Of a stretch of 32,297 nt of DNA, positions 7,478 through 15,289 are shown one piece after another (position 1 is the first letter of the stretch; each line of letters opens with the position of its first letter). Position numbers and translations under genes: made by a program. Under the pieces are notes generated by a model that was not told where the DNA came from, ran no database searches, and was given only the letters and a program-made list of their open reading frames with translations. The DNA comes from Verrucomicrobiota bacterium. Its GTDB lineage: Bacteria; Verrucomicrobiota; Verrucomicrobiia; Opitutales; Opitutaceae. The DNA lies in NCBI GenBank assembly GCA_028293565.1, contig JAQGON010000173.1, positions 1 to 32,297 on the forward strand. Direction: 5' to 3'.

Positions 7478-8611
7478 CTACGCGCCGTAAAACTCCCGCA
7501 CCTGGGCGATCACGAAATCCTGCTCCTCGGCGCCGAGCACGTTGAAGAACGGCAGCCGCACGAGACGGTCGCTGATGTCTTCCGTCACCGGACACTGGCC
7601 GGCGCGTCCCCCCAGGCGCCGGCCCATCGCCGAGGCGTGCAGCGGGACGTAGTGAAACACCGCGTGGATGCCGCGCGCCTTCAGGTGCGCGATGAGACGC
7701 GTGCGCTCGGCCGCCGTGCGCGTCAGGAGATAAAAGAGGTGGTACGCCTGCCCGCATTCCGCCGGCACCGTGGGCAGGCTGACGCCCGCGCTTTCCCTCA
7801 AGCCCAAAAGTCCGGAGTGGTAGCGCTCCCAGCGCGCGCGCCGCCGCGACTGGATGCTTTCGAATTCCTCGAGCTGCGCGAAGAGGAACGCCGCGAGGAT
7901 GTCGCCCATCACGTAGCTCGAGCCCACGTCGACCCAGGAATATTTGTCGACCTCGCCGCGGTTGAACCGGCTGCGGTCCGTGCCTTTCTCGCGGATGATC
8001 TCGGCCCGCGCCAGCAGTTCCGGCTGGTTGACGATCAGCGCTCCGCCCTCGCCGCAGCTCAGGTTCTTGGTCTCATGAAAGCTCAGGGTGCCGAGGCAGC
8101 CAAGGGTGCCCAGCGGACGCCCCCGGTAACGCGCGCCGAAACCGTGCGCGTTGTCCTCGACCAGCGCGACGCCGCGGCGGCTCGCGATCTCGCCGATCGT
8201 GTCCATCTCGCACGAGATCCCCGCATAGTGCATCACGACTGCCGCGCGCGTCCGCGGGGTGATCAGCGCCTCGAACTGCCGCTCGTCGAAGTTCAGCGTG
8301 TCGGGCCGCACGTCGATGAACACCGGCTTGGCTCCGCGCAGCACGAACGCGTTCACCGTCGAGACAAACGTGAACGACGGCACGATCACTTCGTCGCCCG
8401 GCTTGATCTCCAGCAGCAGCGCGGCCATCTCGAGCGCGTGCGTGCAGGAGGGGGTCAGCAGCGCGCGGCGGCAGCCAAGCAGTTCCTCGATGGCCTTGGA
8501 GCTGCTTCGCGTGAAGGGCCCGTCGCCGGCGAACTGGAGGTTCGCGAACGCCTGCTGCAGGTAGGCCGTCTCGCGGCCGGTGAGGTACGGTTTGTTAAAG
8601 GGGATCTGCAT
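7478..8611 (-). CDS. rffA: dTDP-4-amino-4,6-dideoxygalactose transaminase (WecE/RffA type)
   Basis: The 377-residue protein belongs to the DegT/DnrJ/EryC1/StrS PLP-dependent sugar aminotransferases and closely resembles WecE (RffA). That enzyme transfers an amino group from glutamate to dTDP-4-keto-6-deoxyglucose, giving dTDP-4-amino-4,6-dideoxygalactose (Fuc4N). Recognisable stretches are IPFNKPYLTGRE (3-14), the GDGPFT loop (29-34), LTPSCTHALEMAALLL (52-67), VEDNAHGFGA (151-160) whose D153 should contact the pyridine nitrogen, and SFHETKNLSCGEGG (177-190) with K182 as the Schiff-base lysine. Length and N-terminus match the family, supporting the ATG at 8611. It lies three bases after the WbqC-like gene and near a NeuD-like acyltransferase, suggesting an N-acylated product. 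Dehydratase and thymidylyltransferase genes must be elsewhere. Confidence 0.93.
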   Translation of the reverse strand: MQIPFNKPYLTGRETAYLQQAFANLQFAGDGPFTRSSSKAIEELLGCRRALLTPSCTHALEMAALLLEIKPGDEVIVPSFTFVSTVNAFVLRGAKPVFIDVRPDTLNFDERQFEALITPRTRAAVVMHYAGISCEMDTIGEIASRRGVALVEDNAHGFGARYRGRPLGTLGCLGTLSFHETKNLSCGEGGALIVNQPELLARAEIIREKGTDRSRFNRGEVDKYSWVDVGSSYVMGDILAAFLFAQLEEFESIQSRRRARWERYHSGLLGLRESAGVSLPTVPAECGQAYHLFYLLTRTAAERTRLIAHLKARGIHAVFHYVPLHASAMGRRLGGRAGQCPVTEDISDRLVRLPFFNVLGAEEQDFVIAQVREFYGA

Positions 8612-8614
8612 GGG

Positions 8615-9319
8615 TCAGGATTTTTCCGGAACGGCGGTCATCATCCGCCGGCAGTCCGCCAGCGGCACGTTGGCGAGCAGGTCGATCACGGAGACGCCAT
8701 GCTCGAACGGCTCCGACAGCTGCGGATACTCCGGATAGCCGCCGTAGCTCTTGAAACGGAGGTCGATCCCCGCCTGCGCAAAAAGGTGCTCCTGCCCCGC
8801 GAGATACTCGCGCGCGCTCGGGCCGCTGAGATATTCGGTCGCGCCCAGCTGCCGCAGCAGCGAGACGAGCCGCTCGACGCGGTCGCCCTCGAGGTCGAAC
8901 TCCTTCGCGTGCCGGAACCGGGTCTGCAGTCCGAGCAGGCGCGCGATCGTCTCGGTGCAGTGGTAGTTCAATTCGCCCAGCCGCCTCCACTCGCGCGACT
9001 CGTAGAAATCCGCCAGCAGGGGTTCGATCTGCGCGAAATGCTTCGCGGGCCGGTAGGTGTGGGCGAGGGTCTTGCGATGCTCGGCCTGCCAGCGGGGATC
9101 CGGCAGCCGGACGTCGCTGATCTTCTGCTTCACCGCCTCCCTCCCGACCGGGATCGTCAGCCAGTGACAGCCGTTCTTCGAGCAGATCCGGTTCCGGTTG
9201 CGCCAGTCGTTCTTCGTGTACTGCACCTCGTCGTAATACACAAAGACGTCCGCCTCCTGGATCAGGTCGAAATAACCTTTCCACGGCAGATAGTTCGACT
9301 GCAGGACCACCGCGCGCAT
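8615..9319 (-). CDS. WbqC-like family protein
   Basis: The 234-residue soluble protein is a clear WbqC family member (PF08889). The N-terminus has QSNYLPWKGYFDLI (7-20) and YYDEVQYTKNDWRNRNRI (28-45), and the following WLTIPVG (53-59) is also conserved. WbqC-like genes are recurrent in O-antigen and capsule clusters, frequently next to 4-amino-sugar aminotransferases and acyltransferases. Its reaction is not settled to my knowledge; a part in acylating or otherwise modifying amino sugars is inferred from context. It is packed between the acyltransferase gene (2-base gap) and the aminotransferase gene (3-base gap), so the three almost certainly share one transcript. Confidence 0.92.
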   Translation of the reverse strand: MRAVVLQSNYLPWKGYFDLIQEADVFVYYDEVQYTKNDWRNRNRICSKNGCHWLTIPVGREAVKQKISDVRLPDPRWQAEHRKTLAHTYRPAKHFAQIEPLLADFYESREWRRLGELNYHCTETIARLLGLQTRFRHAKEFDLEGDRVERLVSLLRQLGATEYLSGPSAREYLAGQEHLFAQAGIDLRFKSYGGYPEYPQLSEPFEHGVSVIDLLANVPLADCRRMMTAVPEKS

Positions 9320-9321
9320 CG

Positions 9322-9957
9322 TCAGCCGAGCGAGAGCGGCCGGTCGAGCAGCCGCTGCGGATTCCCGACCACGGACGCGTCGTCCGGGACGTCCTGCGTG
9401 ATCACGGTGCCGATGCCGGCGATCGCGCGCGCGCCGACCCGGCGGTGGTCCGCCACCAGGGTGCCGGCGCCGAGGAACGCCGCCGTCCCGATCGTGACGT
9501 ACCCGGCCACGACGACTCCCGGCGACAAACAGGCCGCCGCCCCGATTTTCGAGTCATGGGAGATCACCACCGAGTTGTTCAGCATCACCCCCGCCTCCAG
9601 CTCGACCTGGTGATCGAGGTTGCACAGCGGGTAAACGAGCGATCCGGCGCCGATCCGCGCGCTGGGCGCGACGTGGCAGGACGGATGCACCAGCGCCGGC
9701 ACCCGGCGGCCCGCCGCGAGCAGCGCGCGGATGATCTCGGCGCGGAGCGGCAGGTGCCGATACCCGAGCCCCACATAAAAATCGGCATCGGCGAAGCGCG
9801 GTTCGAGATAGGCCTCGAACGGAAACGCGTCCGGCTCGCCCTTCGCGCTCCGGGGATCGTCGAAGCGGAACACTTTTCCCGGAGGATGGACCGCGCCGAG
9901 CTGGGCGAGAATCTGCCGGCCGAGCTCGCCGCAGCCGATGATTCCCACCGCCTTCAT
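9322..9957 (-). CDS. Sugar O/N-acyltransferase, NeuD/PglD-like, left-handed beta-helix
   Basis: The 211-residue protein has the two-part layout of NeuD/PglD. An N-terminal Rossmann-like nucleotide-sugar-binding part begins GIIGCGELGRQI (5-16), and a hexapeptide-repeat beta-helix runs from about residue 88 to 205. LVHPSCHVAPSARIG (88-102) and NNSVVISHDSKIG (126-138) are characteristic; H133 aligns with the catalytic base of PglD. The expected reaction is transfer of an acetyl (or other acyl) group from acyl-CoA to the amino group of a dTDP or UDP sugar. With the WecE-like aminotransferase two genes downstream, dTDP-Fuc4N is the natural candidate acceptor, which is inference. The ATG overlaps the methyltransferase stop (ATGA). 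Confidence 0.9.
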   Translation of the reverse strand: MKAVGIIGCGELGRQILAQLGAVHPPGKVFRFDDPRSAKGEPDAFPFEAYLEPRFADADFYVGLGYRHLPLRAEIIRALLAAGRRVPALVHPSCHVAPSARIGAGSLVYPLCNLDHQVELEAGVMLNNSVVISHDSKIGAAACLSPGVVVAGYVTIGTAAFLGAGTLVADHRRVGARAIAGIGTVITQDVPDDASVVGNPQRLLDRPLSLG

Positions 9958-10805
9958 TTGGTGGCGACGAACCCGAGATACTTGAACATCGCCCGCGACA
10001 CCGGCAGCGCCTTCGCGAGCGCCTCGCTCACCGTCCGCGCCTGCCGCAGCAGCTCTTCGCGCGGCGCCGCGCCGCTGTTGATCAGCGCGCCCTCGCCGAG
10101 AAACCAGTGATAGTGAAACTCCACGCGGGAAAAGCCGGCGCCGAGCAGCTGGCTCCGCAGCGCATTCTCCTCGAAGCCGCCGGCGATGTCCTTGCCGTAC
10201 TCCGCGTGGTTGAACGTCTCGCGCGGCACGCCGAACTTCGCCTCGATCTCCTCGTCCTTGAACGTCACGGCCTCGATTTCCCGGGCGACGATCGGGTCGT
10301 GGCCGCCGTCGCGTTTCAGGCGGCGGATCTCATCCCAGAAATAAAAATTGGGATCCAGGTCGGCGTAAAACTTTCCCCCGGGCGCGAGCGCGCGGTGCGC
10401 GGTGCGGAAGGTGGGCCCGACCTCGGCGAGATGATGCAGGAACGAATAGGCCGTCACCACCTGGTAGGCCCCCGGGGCGGCCGGGTAGGTGCCGGTGTCG
10501 TGATTCACCAGTTCGATCTTCGCCGGACCCGAGCGATCGACCCGCTCGAGCATCGCCGGCGTCACGTCGACGCCCGTGATGCGCCGCAGGTGCGGCTTGG
10601 CGATCGCGATCATGAAACCCGTCCCGCAGCCGAGATCGAGCAGGCTCTCGGCCCGGGTCTCCGCGACCAGCGCCGCCAGCCGCTGCTCGACCTTCGCGAC
10701 GTTCTCGGGGCGGAAATGCGGCTCGCAGGACTGGTACTGCGCCGCGAGCCGGGTGTGCACGGCGACGTTGGCGTCGATGACTTTTTGATTGATGGAGGAC
10801 GGCAC
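9954..10805 (-). CDS. Class I SAM-dependent methyltransferase
   Basis: The 283-residue protein carries motif I SLLDLGCGTGF (54-64), the acidic ITGVDVTPAMLERV (76-89), a YSFLHHLAEVG segment and LAPGGKFYADLDPNFYF, a complete class I SAM-binding fold. The C-terminal half, with FNHAEYGKDIAGG and FHYHWFLGEGA, is specific and not one I recognise. The GTG at 10805 was chosen because it follows the dioxygenase stop by one base; no ATG near the domain start is available. The stop overlaps the NeuD-like start. Within this block it may methylate a sugar or an acyl substituent, or a small molecule destined for the glycan. Substrate unknown. Confidence 0.83.
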   Translation of the reverse strand: MPSSINQKVIDANVAVHTRLAAQYQSCEPHFRPENVAKVEQRLAALVAETRAESLLDLGCGTGFMIAIAKPHLRRITGVDVTPAMLERVDRSGPAKIELVNHDTGTYPAAPGAYQVVTAYSFLHHLAEVGPTFRTAHRALAPGGKFYADLDPNFYFWDEIRRLKRDGGHDPIVAREIEAVTFKDEEIEAKFGVPRETFNHAEYGKDIAGGFEENALRSQLLGAGFSRVEFHYHWFLGEGALINSGAAPREELLRQARTVSEALAKALPVSRAMFKYLGFVATK

Positions 10806-10806
10806 G

Positions 10807-11580
10807 TTATTCCGCACGCTGCTTGAATTTTCGGAGTTCCGGCGGCGCATAATATTCCGCGTAGCTCGCCGGGACCTGGGCATCGAAGCCCAGTTTCTGG
10901 CGGGCGGCCGGGGAGAGCGCCGACAGGTCAAGGTGCGCCATCGCCCGGGGGATGTCGATGCGCTGCTTCATCCAGGGCCGCGCCATGTTGATCGTCAGCG
11001 CATGACGCCACCGGGCGGAGCGGTTCTGGCCGCCGGCGTGCCAGGTGCGCGCGTTGAAAAACCAGACGGAGCCCGCCGGAGCCAGCACACGCCGCGCCTG
11101 GGCCCGGAAGGTTTTTTCGTCGGGCGCTTCCGCCAGGCCCTGCGACGCCGGCAGGTGCCAGGTCGCCCCGTTTTCCTCCGTGAAGTCATCGAGCAGGATC
11201 GTCGCGCCCATGTTCGTGACGTAACCCGGGATCAGCCGCGGACTGTCGACGTGCAGCCGCCCGGAATAATTCCCCGAGTTCGGCGGCATCGAGGACGACG
11301 TGTAGGCGTAGACGATGCAGCCGTCGCCGAGGACGGCGTTGAAGGGATCCGTCAACCCGGGATTGTCGAAGAGCCTCCAGAACGCGCCGCCGTACAACGA
11401 GCACAGCAGGACCATCCCGTAATCGCGGTAGTCGCGGGTTCCATGGTAGCTCACCTCGGCCTCGATCGCGGCCTCGAGCTCCTTTTTCACGGTCGCGACA
11501 AACGCCGGGTCGAGCACGCCCGGGACCAGGACGCTGCCGCCGGCCTGAAACTCCCGGACGAACGCCTCGCGCTCAAGCAT
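10807..11580 (-). CDS. Phytanoyl-CoA dioxygenase (PhyH) family protein
   Basis: The 257-residue protein is a predicted Fe(II)/2-oxoglutarate-dependent hydroxylase. The double-stranded beta-helix metal triad is visible: H110-V-D112 in GRLHVDSPR and H181 in ARTWHAGGQNRS, with R190 or R192 as the 2-oxoglutarate-binding arginine. GSVWFFNARTWH (170-181) is the usual strand before the distal histidine. PhyH members hydroxylate fatty acyl groups, amino acids and small metabolites, and they occur sporadically in glycan and lipid clusters. Here it could hydroxylate an acyl decoration or a sugar precursor, which is inference. The ATG at 11580 overlaps the end of the upstream GT2 by eight bases; an in-frame start at 11601 would add seven residues. 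Confidence 0.88.
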   Translation of the reverse strand: MLEREAFVREFQAGGSVLVPGVLDPAFVATVKKELEAAIEAEVSYHGTRDYRDYGMVLLCSLYGGAFWRLFDNPGLTDPFNAVLGDGCIVYAYTSSSMPPNSGNYSGRLHVDSPRLIPGYVTNMGATILLDDFTEENGATWHLPASQGLAEAPDEKTFRAQARRVLAPAGSVWFFNARTWHAGGQNRSARWRHALTINMARPWMKQRIDIPRAMAHLDLSALSPAARQKLGFDAQVPASYAEYYAPPELRKFKQRAE

Positions 11581-12553
11581 GACCGGCCTCCGCTTCGACA
11601 TTCACCGTGCTGCGGATCACGTAGAGCGGCCGGCGCTGCACCTCGCGCAGCACCCGGCCGAGGTAAAGACTCGCGAGGCCGGTCACGCTCAGCTGCGCGC
11701 CGCCGAGAAACACGATGAGACAGACGGTCGACGTGTACCCGAGGAGGATGTCACGGAAGAACAGTTTCTGGACCATCAGCACGCCCGCGAGCACGGCGCT
11801 CACGGCCACCACCGCGAAGCCGAAGAGCACGGTGATTTTCAGCGGCAGGTCCGAAAACGAGATCACCGCGTCCGTGGCCATGAACAGGCGCCGGGAAAAG
11901 TTGTAGCTGGAACGCCCGCGGCTCCGCTCCTGGTGAACGACGTCCACGTAGGCGCGCCTGAACCCCAGCCAGCTCTCCAGGCCCGGCAGGTAGCGGCTGC
12001 TTTCGCTGAGCGAGTTGTAGGCGTCGACAAAGCGCCGGTTCATCACGCGGACCGTCGCCACGTTCAGCGGCACCTCGTAGCCCGTGAGCTTGTTGAGGAA
12101 AATCCCGAACAGGCGCGAGGTGAGGTTGTCGCCCGCGGGACCGGCCCGGCGCTGCCGCAGGCCGAACACGATGTCGCAGTCGTCCGACTCGATTTTCCGC
12201 AGGAGCAGCGGAATCTGGTCCGGGTGCTCCTGGAGATCCACGTTCAGCATCCCGACATATTTCCCGGCCGCGTGACGGTACCCGCAGGAAAGCGCGATGT
12301 GCTGCCCGAAGTTGCGGCTGAGATTGATGACGCGCACGAAGGCATGCTGCGAGGCCGCCTGCGCGAGGACGGCGGCCGAGCGCTCGTCGGGGCTGCCATC
12401 GTTGACGAAGATCAGCTCGACCTGCGGGGCAATGTCGCCGGCTCCGAGGAATTCCTGAAACACCCGCCGGTATTCCCGGCAGAAATCCTCCGCCAGATCG
12501 GCGTCGTTGTAGATCGGGACGACGAAGGAATATGTCGGCAGTGGCTGGGCCAT
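11573..12553 (-). CDS. GtrB/ArnC-like polyprenyl-phosphate glycosyltransferase with two membrane helices
   Basis: The 326-residue protein has an N-terminal GT2 domain: SFVVPIYND (9-17), FVNDGSPDE (49-57), LSRNFGQHIALSCGY (78-92), and MLNVDLQEHPDQIP (102-114) containing the metal-binding acid. Two hydrophobic hairpin helices follow at roughly 232-300. This is the layout of GtrB, ArnC and CsbB-like enzymes, which make undecaprenyl-phosphate-linked sugars for GT-C transferases on the outer face. The ATG at 12553 precedes the domain by eight residues; the upstream in-frame start adds six. It heads the ten-gene minus-strand block and diverges from a GT-C-like gene 135 bases away, a natural donor-consumer pair. 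Confidence 0.9.
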   Translation of the reverse strand: MAQPLPTYSFVVPIYNDADLAEDFCREYRRVFQEFLGAGDIAPQVELIFVNDGSPDERSAAVLAQAASQHAFVRVINLSRNFGQHIALSCGYRHAAGKYVGMLNVDLQEHPDQIPLLLRKIESDDCDIVFGLRQRRAGPAGDNLTSRLFGIFLNKLTGYEVPLNVATVRVMNRRFVDAYNSLSESSRYLPGLESWLGFRRAYVDVVHQERSRGRSSYNFSRRLFMATDAVISFSDLPLKITVLFGFAVVAVSAVLAGVLMVQKLFFRDILLGYTSTVCLIVFLGGAQLSVTGLASLYLGRVLREVQRRPLYVIRSTVNVEAEAGHA

Positions 12554-12688
12554 CGGCACGACAGCAAGCAAAGCCCACCTCGCGCGGCAAGACGAGCGGC
12601 ATTTTGCCGGCCCTCCGTTTGAAAGCCCGCCATGGCGCGCGCATTTGCATCGCCCTGCCTTCGGCGTCGCGCCCTAATCCGGCATTTC
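12554..12688. promoter_or_regulatory. Divergent intergenic region, presumed promoters for two large blocks
   Basis: These 135 bases separate the first gene of the minus block (start 12553) from the first gene of the plus block (start 12689), so promoters in both directions are expected. I see no convincing sigma-70 hexamer pair, operator palindrome or Shine-Dalgarno sequence. The role is inferred only from gene orientation. Confidence 0.35.
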
Positions 12689-14440
12689 ATGCGTCAACGG
12701 AGACTCTTCGTCGCCTCCACAGTCGCGTTCGCCCTGCTCTATCTGGCCTATGGCCTGAAGCGGTTCAGCCTGGGTGTCGATTTCACCGACGAAGGCGCAT
12801 ACGCGGCGTGGCCGCTGCGGATGCTCTTCGGCGAACGGCTTTTTTCCGCGGAACTCGGGACGCTGCTGCGGCCGCTCGCCGCGCACCTTTTCGTCATCTT
12901 CAGGATCGCCCCGGGCACCACGCTCTTCGAATTCCGCCTGATCGGCTGGACGATTCATCTCGGGGCGTTTGTCCTCCTCGCGCTCTGCGGCTTCCGGATC
13001 GGGGGCGGCCCGTTGCGCAGCCCGCTGATCGCGAGCATCCCGTTCTTCGTCTGTCACCTGTTCGGCCTCGCGTCTCCCTCGTACAACAATCTTTCCAGCG
13101 ATTTTTTCAGCATGGCGCTGAGCCTTCGACTGCTCGCGGAACTCGGCGGCGCGCGCCGGCCGGCGGCGCTGCAGAGCGCGGCCGGCGGGGCGCTTTTTCT
13201 GGCCACGCTGGCTCATCCGGTTCTCGGCGTCGCCGCGGCGGCGATCGTCGGCTACGAACTTTTCCGCCGCGGGCTCGCCGGCAATCTCCTGCGCTGGCGT
13301 CTCAGCCCGTCAAACCTCGGAGTGCTCGTCTTCATCGGCGCGTGGATCCTGTTTGCGCTCTACCTCGTGCTCAGCGGCGCGGCCGGGCTCTGGCTCACGC
13401 GCGTCCGCCTGTTTCAATCCTTCACCGCTTCCTCGATCGAAGCGCACCCCCGGTCAATGTGGTTCCTGGTGATGGCGTATCCTTTCGCCATGAACCGGTA
13501 TGGGATCGCGGCCGGTCTGTTGACCCTGGGCTCCTGGTGCTGGCTGCGTTTTTCCGGCCCGGCCAGTCACCACCGGTTCGGATCGCTGGTGAGCGCCGCG
13601 ACCGGGTTGCTGCTGCTGTTCCTCGTGCTGTACGGATTCAGTTATCACGCGGATTACCTTCCGCTTTATTTCTCCTGCGCGGCCCTTTGCGCCATCGGGA
13701 TCGCGGGCTTTTCGCGGAAGAATGCGGACGCACCCCGCGATCCCGCTCCTTTCTTGCTCGGGATCTCGGCGTTCGCCGCGGTTCTCTATGCAACGGTCAC
13801 GTATTACTTTTCCCCGCTGCGGTCGTGGTCTTCGGGCATGCTGGCGCTTCCGTTCGGGTTCACGGTCGGGATCGCCCTGCTGCTCCGCGTGCAGCTGCCG
13901 CGGCATCATGCGGCGTTTCGCCTCGTCGCCGGAGCGGCGCTCGCGCTCCTGACGGCCGGAGTGGCCTGGGATCATTTCCGGACGATCTACCGCGACGGCC
14001 CTCCCCCGCAGCTGACCGCGGCGTTTCGCGCTCCGAAACTCGCGCGCATCCGCACCACGCCGCAGCGCGAGCAGTCGGTCGATGCGCTCTACGATTACCT
14101 TCATCCCAAGCTCGCGCGCGGCGAGCCGTTGCTCGTGTATGACGACTGTCCGCTGCTCTACTTCCTGTTCGATGCCAAACCCGCCTACGGGCTCGCCTGG
14201 GCGGCACGCTACACGCAGGGCGCGGCCGCGCTCGCGGAACTCGACCGGGAGTTTCGCTCCGCCCCCCTGCCGCGCTATGCGATCCGGCTGGTCGTCGACC
14301 CCTCGGACGTCGACTGGGAAAAGGCGCCGCGGGCCGATTACGGGGATTACCCCCTCAACGCCACCGTCACCGCGCGCTACCAGCTCGAGCGCACGATCTT
14401 TCCCTTCGAGATCTGGCGGCTGAAGCCCGCCGGCGGCTGA
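12689..14440 (+). CDS. Polytopic membrane protein, probable GT-C (GT39/ArnT-like) glycosyltransferase
   Basis: The 583-residue protein has about ten to twelve membrane segments up to residue 430 and a soluble tail of about 150 residues. The first extracytoplasmic loop begins with [13 protein letters not shown] (29-41), whose D31/D34/E35 cluster fits the catalytic acidic motif of PMT/ArnT-type GT-C enzymes. The tail contains [19 protein letters not shown], a Rossmann-like word often found at the end of such proteins. It would transfer a sugar from a polyprenyl-phosphate donor to an acceptor outside the cytoplasm. The ATG at 12689 sits just before the first helix; an in-frame ATG at 12632 would add a 19-residue basic stretch. 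Acceptor and donor unknown. Confidence 0.8.
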   Translation: MRQRRLFVASTVAFALLYLAYGLKRFSLGVDFTDEGAYAAWPLRMLFGERLFSAELGTLLRPLAAHLFVIFRIAPGTTLFEFRLIGWTIHLGAFVLLALCGFRIGGGPLRSPLIASIPFFVCHLFGLASPSYNNLSSDFFSMALSLRLLAELGGARRPAALQSAAGGALFLATLAHPVLGVAAAAIVGYELFRRGLAGNLLRWRLSPSNLGVLVFIGAWILFALYLVLSGAAGLWLTRVRLFQSFTASSIEAHPRSMWFLVMAYPFAMNRYGIAAGLLTLGSWCWLRFSGPASHHRFGSLVSAATGLLLLFLVLYGFSYHADYLPLYFSCAALCAIGIAGFSRKNADAPRDPAPFLLGISAFAAVLYATVTYYFSPLRSWSSGMLALPFGFTVGIALLLRVQLPRHHAAFRLVAGAALALLTAGVAWDHFRTIYRDGPPPQLTAAFRAPKLARIRTTPQREQSVDALYDYLHPKLARGEPLLVYDDCPLLYFLFDAKPAYGLAWAARYTQGAAALAELDREFRSAPLPRYAIRLVVDPSDVDWEKAPRADYGDYPLNATVTARYQLERTIFPFEIWRLKPAGG

Positions 14441-14495
14441 GCGCGGGGAAAAGTCTTTCGTCCCGCGCCCGCCACGCTACGTTTTCCCGGCCCGC

Positions 14496-15185
14496 ATGAA
14501 ACTTTCCATCGTGATCCCGTGCTACAACGAGGCCAAGACCATCCGCAGCATCGTGGAGCGCGTGCGGGCGGCGCCGGTGGAGGACAAGGAGATCATCGTC
14601 GTCGACGACTGCTCGCGCGACGGCACGCGCGACCTGCTGCGCACGCAGATCGCGCCGCTGGTCGACCGGATCCTCTATCACGAAATCAACCTCGGGAAGG
14701 GCGCGGCCCTGCGCACCGGGTTCGCCGCCGCCACGGGGGAGATCGTCATCGTCCAGGACGCCGACCTCGAATACGACCCGCAGGAATATCCGCGCCTTCT
14801 CAAGCCGATCATTGACGGCAAGGCCGACGTGGTCTTCGGCTCGCGGTTCATGGGCGCCGAGGCGCACCGCGTGGTTTATTTCTGGCACATGGTGGGCAAC
14901 AAATTCCTGACGCTGCTCTCGAACATGTTCACGGGAATCAACCTCACCGACATGGAAACCTGCTACAAGGTCTTCCGCCGCGACGTGCTGCAGAAGATCG
15001 TGATCGAGGAGAACCGCTTCGGGTTCGAGCCCGAGATCACCGCAAAGGTCGCGAAGCTCAACTGCGTGATCTACGAGGTGGGCATCAGCTACTACGGCCG
15101 CACCTACGCCGAGGGGAAAAAAATCGGCTGGCGCGACGGGTTTCGCGCCCTGTGGGCAATTCTGAAGTACAACGTGTTCAGCTGA
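14496..15185 (+). CDS. DPM1-like polyprenyl-phosphate sugar synthase (GT2)
   Basis: The 229-residue protein is a compact GT2 enzyme without membrane helices, like dolichyl-phosphate-mannose synthase and its bacterial homologues. Motifs in order are [15 protein letters not shown] (2-16), [10 protein letters not shown] (35-44), [13 protein letters not shown] (64-76), [13 protein letters not shown] (87-99) with the DXD, FGSRFMG and the downstream [14 protein letters not shown] typical of this branch. It should load a sugar from GDP or UDP onto undecaprenyl phosphate on the cytoplasmic side for use by GT-C enzymes. It lies between two GT-C-like genes on the same strand (55 bases after one, 104 before the next). 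No Shine-Dalgarno sequence is visible. Confidence 0.92.
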   Translation: MKLSIVIPCYNEAKTIRSIVERVRAAPVEDKEIIVVDDCSRDGTRDLLRTQIAPLVDRILYHEINLGKGAALRTGFAAATGEIVIVQDADLEYDPQEYPRLLKPIIDGKADVVFGSRFMGAEAHRVVYFWHMVGNKFLTLLSNMFTGINLTDMETCYKVFRRDVLQKIVIEENRFGFEPEITAKVAKLNCVIYEVGISYYGRTYAEGKKIGWRDGFRALWAILKYNVFS

Positions 15186-15289
15186 GCGTTTCCGGCCGCC
15201 ACCTCCACCCGCCCGGAGAGCCGGCAACCCTCGCGCGCCCCGGTGTTTTTCCAAAAGAAATCCTGGGCCGCGTCACCAGGCTCCTGCTC

